Source of the DNA: Bacteroidetes bacterium GWA2_30_7
GTDB lineage: Bacteria > Bacteroidota > Bacteroidia > Bacteroidales > GWF2-33-38
Length of the DNA stretch: 6,490 nt
NCBI GenBank assembly: GCA_001768155.1
Contig: MENC01000029.1
Location: forward strand, 1-6,490
Reading direction: 5' to 3'
Positions 1-3,900 of this stretch are shown here, one piece after another. The translations under genes and the position numbers were made by a program. The notes below the pieces were generated by a model. The model saw only the letters and a list, made by a program, of their open reading frames with translations. It had not been told where the DNA came from and did not search any database. The first letter of the stretch is position 1. Every line of letters begins with the position of its first letter.

Positions 1-743
1 AAATTTACAACAGAACCGGTGAAGATGTTGATTTATCAAATTATTATATCGGAACTATTGTTAATGGAGGTACAGATGTTGAAAACAGTCAGGTTTTAAC
101 TGGAATTTTGGGAGATTATCAAACATTATGTTTTTATAATGACGCTGATTTTGATTCTACATTTAGATTAAAAGGTAATATTAATATTACATGGACGAGT
201 GCAACCTGGAATGGCGATGATGCTATTTATTTGTTAAAAGGCGGAATAACAAAAGATTTTATAATTGATGCAATTGGTGATATGCCACCAGTAACTGACC
301 CTGGAACAGAATTCGTTAATAATGGAGTAGGAACTACAAATGCAACTTTAGTCCGAAAAAGTAGCGTAGTTTCTCCTACAACTGTTTGGTTAGGTTTAGA
401 ATGGGAAGATATTGCTCCCGGAACTTATTCAGATTGGGGAACTCATACAATGACATGTAATACAGATGTAGTTAATTTAGAATCAATTAATAATTTTGAA
501 ATAGAGGTTTATCCAAATCCTGCAAATAATAAATTTACAATTAATATCAATGGAAGCATAAATAATATTAAAAGCCTGAAAATAATAAACTTATTAGGAG
601 AAACTTTAAAAATTGAAACAATGAATTTATCATTGATATTAAATCATTCTATTGATTTTAATTATAGCACAGGTGTATATTTTATTTTACTTGAAACCAT
701 CGAAAAAATATATACAAAAAAGGTTATTATAAGTAATAATTAA
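1..743 (+). CDS. Secreted protein C-terminal part: lamin-tail-like domain plus T9SS type A sorting domain (5' partial)
   Basis: The frame is open from the left edge (first full codon at base 3) to TAA at 741-743, giving 246 visible residues; the true start lies outside the window. An apparent TTG start at 108 is internal, because the conserved domain already begins upstream of it. Bases 3 to about 455 look like a lamin-tail domain (LTD): IYNRTGEDVDLSNYYIG at the left edge, NGDDAI at 210-227, TLVRKSS at 345-365 and WGTHT at 435-449. LTDs in bacteria occur as accessory domains of secreted proteins, often next to nuclease or phosphoesterase domains; any catalytic domain here would be upstream and is not visible. 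A linker leads to a type A sorting domain (about 495-740) with YPNPANNKF at 510-536, GVYF at 672-683 and a basic stretch near the end. Such domains direct export through the T9SS and are normally removed by the PorU sortase, leaving the protein released or cell-surface anchored. Domain calls are by motif recognition, without a profile search. Confidence 0.5.
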   Translation, partial: IYNRTGEDVDLSNYYIGTIVNGGTDVENSQVLTGILGDYQTLCFYNDADFDSTFRLKGNINITWTSATWNGDDAIYLLKGGITKDFIIDAIGDMPPVTDPGTEFVNNGVGTTNATLVRKSSVVSPTTVWLGLEWEDIAPGTYSDWGTHTMTCNTDVVNLESINNFEIEVYPNPANNKFTININGSINNIKSLKIINLLGETLKIETMNLSLILNHSIDFNYSTGVYFILLETIEKIYTKKVIISNN

Positions 744-758
744 ATTTTTTAGGACTTT

Positions 759-780
759 ATTACATTTTATATGTAATTTT
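759..780 (+). terminator. Possible weak terminator hairpin after the LTD/T9SS gene
   Basis: ATTACAT (759-765) and ATGTAAT (771-777) form a perfect 7-bp inverted repeat around a 5-base loop, with T continuing to 780. The stem has only one G-C pair and the T tract is short, so termination strength would be low. A second AT-only hairpin (TTATTA at 724-729 with TAATAA at 734-739, followed by six T at 745-750) overlaps the end of the coding region and could act instead. In DNA this AT-rich, palindromes of this size arise easily by chance. Confidence 0.3.
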
Positions 781-781
781 G
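774..781 (+). promoter_or_regulatory. Candidate Bacteroidota -7 promoter element for the giant gene
   Basis: TAATTTTG matches the TAnnTTTG -7 element known for the primary sigma factor of Bacteroidota. It lies about 60 bases before the TTG start at 843, which would give a leader of roughly 55 bases. I do not find a convincing TTG-type -33 element at the expected distance upstream, and the element overlaps the right arm of the inverted repeat at 759-777. It is the only full match to this consensus in the intergenic gap. If real, the giant gene has its own promoter and does not depend on readthrough from the gene before it. Confidence 0.3.
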
Positions 782-842
782 AATATTTCAATGAAACTTG
801 TTTGATATTTATTCGTATAAACATTGTTTAATTTAATCTTAA

Positions 843-911
843 TTGAAGAAAATAATTAAAACTGTAATATTTATTTTATTGATAATTAGCTTATCAGTAG
901 AAGCAAATGCA
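843..911 (+). other. Signal peptide of the giant protein
   Basis: Residues 1-23 have a basic start (MKKIIK), a hydrophobic core (TVIFILLIISLS) and a polar end with ANA before Gln24, a typical signal peptidase I site (A-x-A). There is no lipobox cysteine, so this is a Sec signal for a soluble periplasmic intermediate, as required for T9SS cargo. Its presence is the main support for the TTG start. Confidence 0.88.
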
Positions 912-3900
912 CAAAATGCTATTGTTGGTTCAGGCTTTTCTTCAGGTTGGGGTGGTGGAGGTTGCCCCACCGGTAATTCAAATTTCAATTTTTTAGCTGC
1001 TGGTGCCGGTACTACATATATTCTTACAACAACTGCTAATGGGACTGGCAATCAATATTGGCGGTATGGTATTGATTGGGGAGGAACTACTGCACAATGG
1101 ATGGCTACTGGTGGAAGTCCTGATTTGTCGGTTTCTCCAAGTACAACATACTCTCTTAATACAAGTTGTACAACTTCTGGTGCTTTGTATTACAATGTCC
1201 CAAATACATCGTATAATTATGTTTTTAAAACTTTAGATGCGAGTTCAAGCCCTACAGGAACTGTTGTTTTTTTTGAGGTTCAAGGAGCAGTTCAAACAAT
1301 TTCAAGTGTTGCTCAAAGTCCAACATCTGCAAATGTTTTTCCTGGTCAATCAGTTTTAGTTACAGCCACAACTTCAGGTACTTCTACAGGTCAAAATTTC
1401 TATTTAAGATATTCTGATGATGCTATGTCAACTTCTACAGTTTTGTCAATGGCTGGTTCCGGAACATCTTATACCGCAACAATTCCTGCTTCTGTAAATA
1501 CTGCAAGTAAAAACGTTGAATATTATGTTTTTAGCTCTGGTCCTTCAAATGTTGCAGCCGATGGTTCAAATGCAGATTTATATACAATTAATTTGAATAA
1601 TAATGGTGGTCCAAATTATTCTTATGCTGTAGCAAGTGGTTGGACTACAACTGCTGACGGTAATTGGAGTACAGCAGGTACTTGGACTGCAAATGCAGTT
1701 CCATCTTCAACCGAAAGTATGGGAGCTGTTTCAATTTTGCATGATGTTACAGTGAATCAGAATGCTACAATATCTTCAATTAGTGTTAATTCTGCAAAAA
1801 TATTAACAATAAGTAGTGGCTCGACAATTACAACAACAGGAGCATCATCCATTGATGGAACTATTACAAATGCTGGAACGATGGCTGTTTCAGGAGGTTC
1901 GTGGACATTTACAGGAACAGGAAGATATAAACACAATATTGATGGAGGAACAATACCTTCAACAACTTGGAATAGTGGGTCAACTTGTGAAATTATTGGA
2001 GTTACAGCAGCAACATCAATCACAGGAATTAATCAATCATTCCATCACTTTATTTGGAATTGTACTTCTCAGACATCAAATATGCAATTAGCTGGAACTG
2101 TTCCAACTATTAATGGAGATTTCACAATTACGACTTCCGGTTCTGGAACTTTACGATTAGCAAATAGTCAATCTCCTACACTTACTGTTAGTGGAAATTT
2201 TTCAATTGCAGCTGGAGAATTAGATTTAGCAACATCAACAGGAAGTCCAATTCTAACAATAATTGGGAATTATACACAAACAGGAGGTACTGTTAATTTA
2301 GCACCTTCTGGATCAACAAATTTAAAGACATTAAATGTTGCAGGTGATTTTTCGATATCAACACCCGGTCAATTATTTAATACTACTGGAATTGGAAAAT
2401 TAATTTTTAACAAAACATCTGGTAATCAGAATTTCACATCTTATAGTACAGGTTTAAGCAATAATACAACAATTATCGAAATTGGGAATGGAACCACAAA
2501 AAATCCAACATTAGTTTTAAATTCAGATATGAGAGTGAAAAGCTCTTCAACTATTACTGTTTTTTCTGGTAGCACACTTTCTTTTGGGACTTATGCTATT
2601 ACAGAAGTAAGTGCAACTGCAACTTTTACAGCTAACTCTGGCAGCATTCTTAAAATTGGTTCTACAGCAGGTATAACTTCAAGTGGAGCTACCGGAAACG
2701 TTCAAACAACAACAAGAACTTTTGATGTCGGTGCTAATTACGTTTATTCAGGTTCTGCTAATCAAGCTACCGGAAATGGTTTGCCTGCCTCAATAAATAC
2801 TTTAACAATTGAAAACTCAGGCGGAGGCGGAAACAATACAGTAACATTAACAAATTCAGGAACTTTGACAATAACAGGTACATCAAATTCATTGGTTTTA
2901 ACTTCCGGTTTATTTTCAGTCGGTTCTGCCAATATTATCAGTATTCCAAGTAGCGGAACTGTTACTTCCGGTGGCGGTGATTTTGCAAGTGGTTCGGCAG
3001 CAGGTACAACAACTTTTGCCGGAACCGGAACAGTTTCGGGAACTGTTAATTTTTATAATGTAAATATTTCAAATGGAGTAAATTTTGGCGCAGGTTCAAC
3101 TGTTAATGGAACACTTACAATAAATTCTGGTGGTTGGGTTGATACAAATGCTCCTACATATGGGTCTTCATCAACTTTGAAATATAATACAGGAGCTGCA
3201 TTTTCTACCGGTTCGGAATGGGGAACAGCTGCAAGTGGTCAGGGAGTTCCTTACAATGTGAGAATTGCCACCAACAGTACTGCATTAACTTTCACAGGAG
3301 GTTCGGCTCGTACTGCACAAGGAAATATAACAATTGATGCAAATACATCATTAACATTATCAGCTACTTCGGGAGGCGATTTAATTTTAAAAGGTGATTG
3401 GACAAATAATGGAACCTTCGACCCAAATACAAGAGCTGTAACTCTCGGTGGTTCTTCACTTCAAACCATAAATAGTGCAACTACTTTTGATTATCTGATA
3501 ATGAGTAATTCAAGTGGTGGAGGTGTAAATTTAGATGCATCAATAATAATTGACAATAATTTGAATTTTACGCAAGGAGTAATAAATTTAGGAGTATATA
3601 ATTTAACAATTACCTCAGGTGGAACAATAACTGGTTACACTTCAGCAAGATTTGTAAACACAAGCAGTTCAGGTTATTTAATAATGACAGTTGGAGGCTC
3701 AGATGTTACTTTTCCAGTTGGTCCGGCTGTAAGCATTTATTGTCCTGTAACTTTAAACAATCCAAATACTTCTGATGATTTTTCTGTAAATACTTCAATA
3801 ACTGTTACAAATGCAACATATAACGATACTAGGCGAGTAAATCTTCAATGGAAAATTGTTGAAGCAGTTGCGGGAAGCAGTGCCTCAACTGTAAAACTTC

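Noticed and set aside
741..845. The two genes as one gene broken by a stop, since both use the same frame
   Set aside because: The first ends in a complete sorting domain, the gap has many in-frame stops (for example 741, 750, 774, 780, 792, 834, 840), and the second begins with its own signal peptide.
839..1051. Minus-strand open frame of 70 codons, proline-rich
   Set aside because: It lies antisense to the signal peptide and Gly-rich N-terminus of the giant gene; the proline run is the complement of Gly codons. No start signal or recognisable domain.
1003..1236. Plus-strand open frame of 77 codons in another frame
   Set aside because: Entirely inside the giant gene; its Leu/Gln-rich translation is the frame-shifted reading of Thr/Ser-rich codons. 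No domain seen.
1757..2023. Minus-strand open frame of 88 codons
   Set aside because: Antisense shadow inside the giant gene, with Val/Pro/Ile-rich text typical of reversed Thr/Asn/Gly codons.
1816..2091. Plus-strand open frame of 91 codons, Gln/Leu-rich
   Set aside because: Shifted reading of aca/gga-rich codons of the giant gene; low-complexity and without family features.
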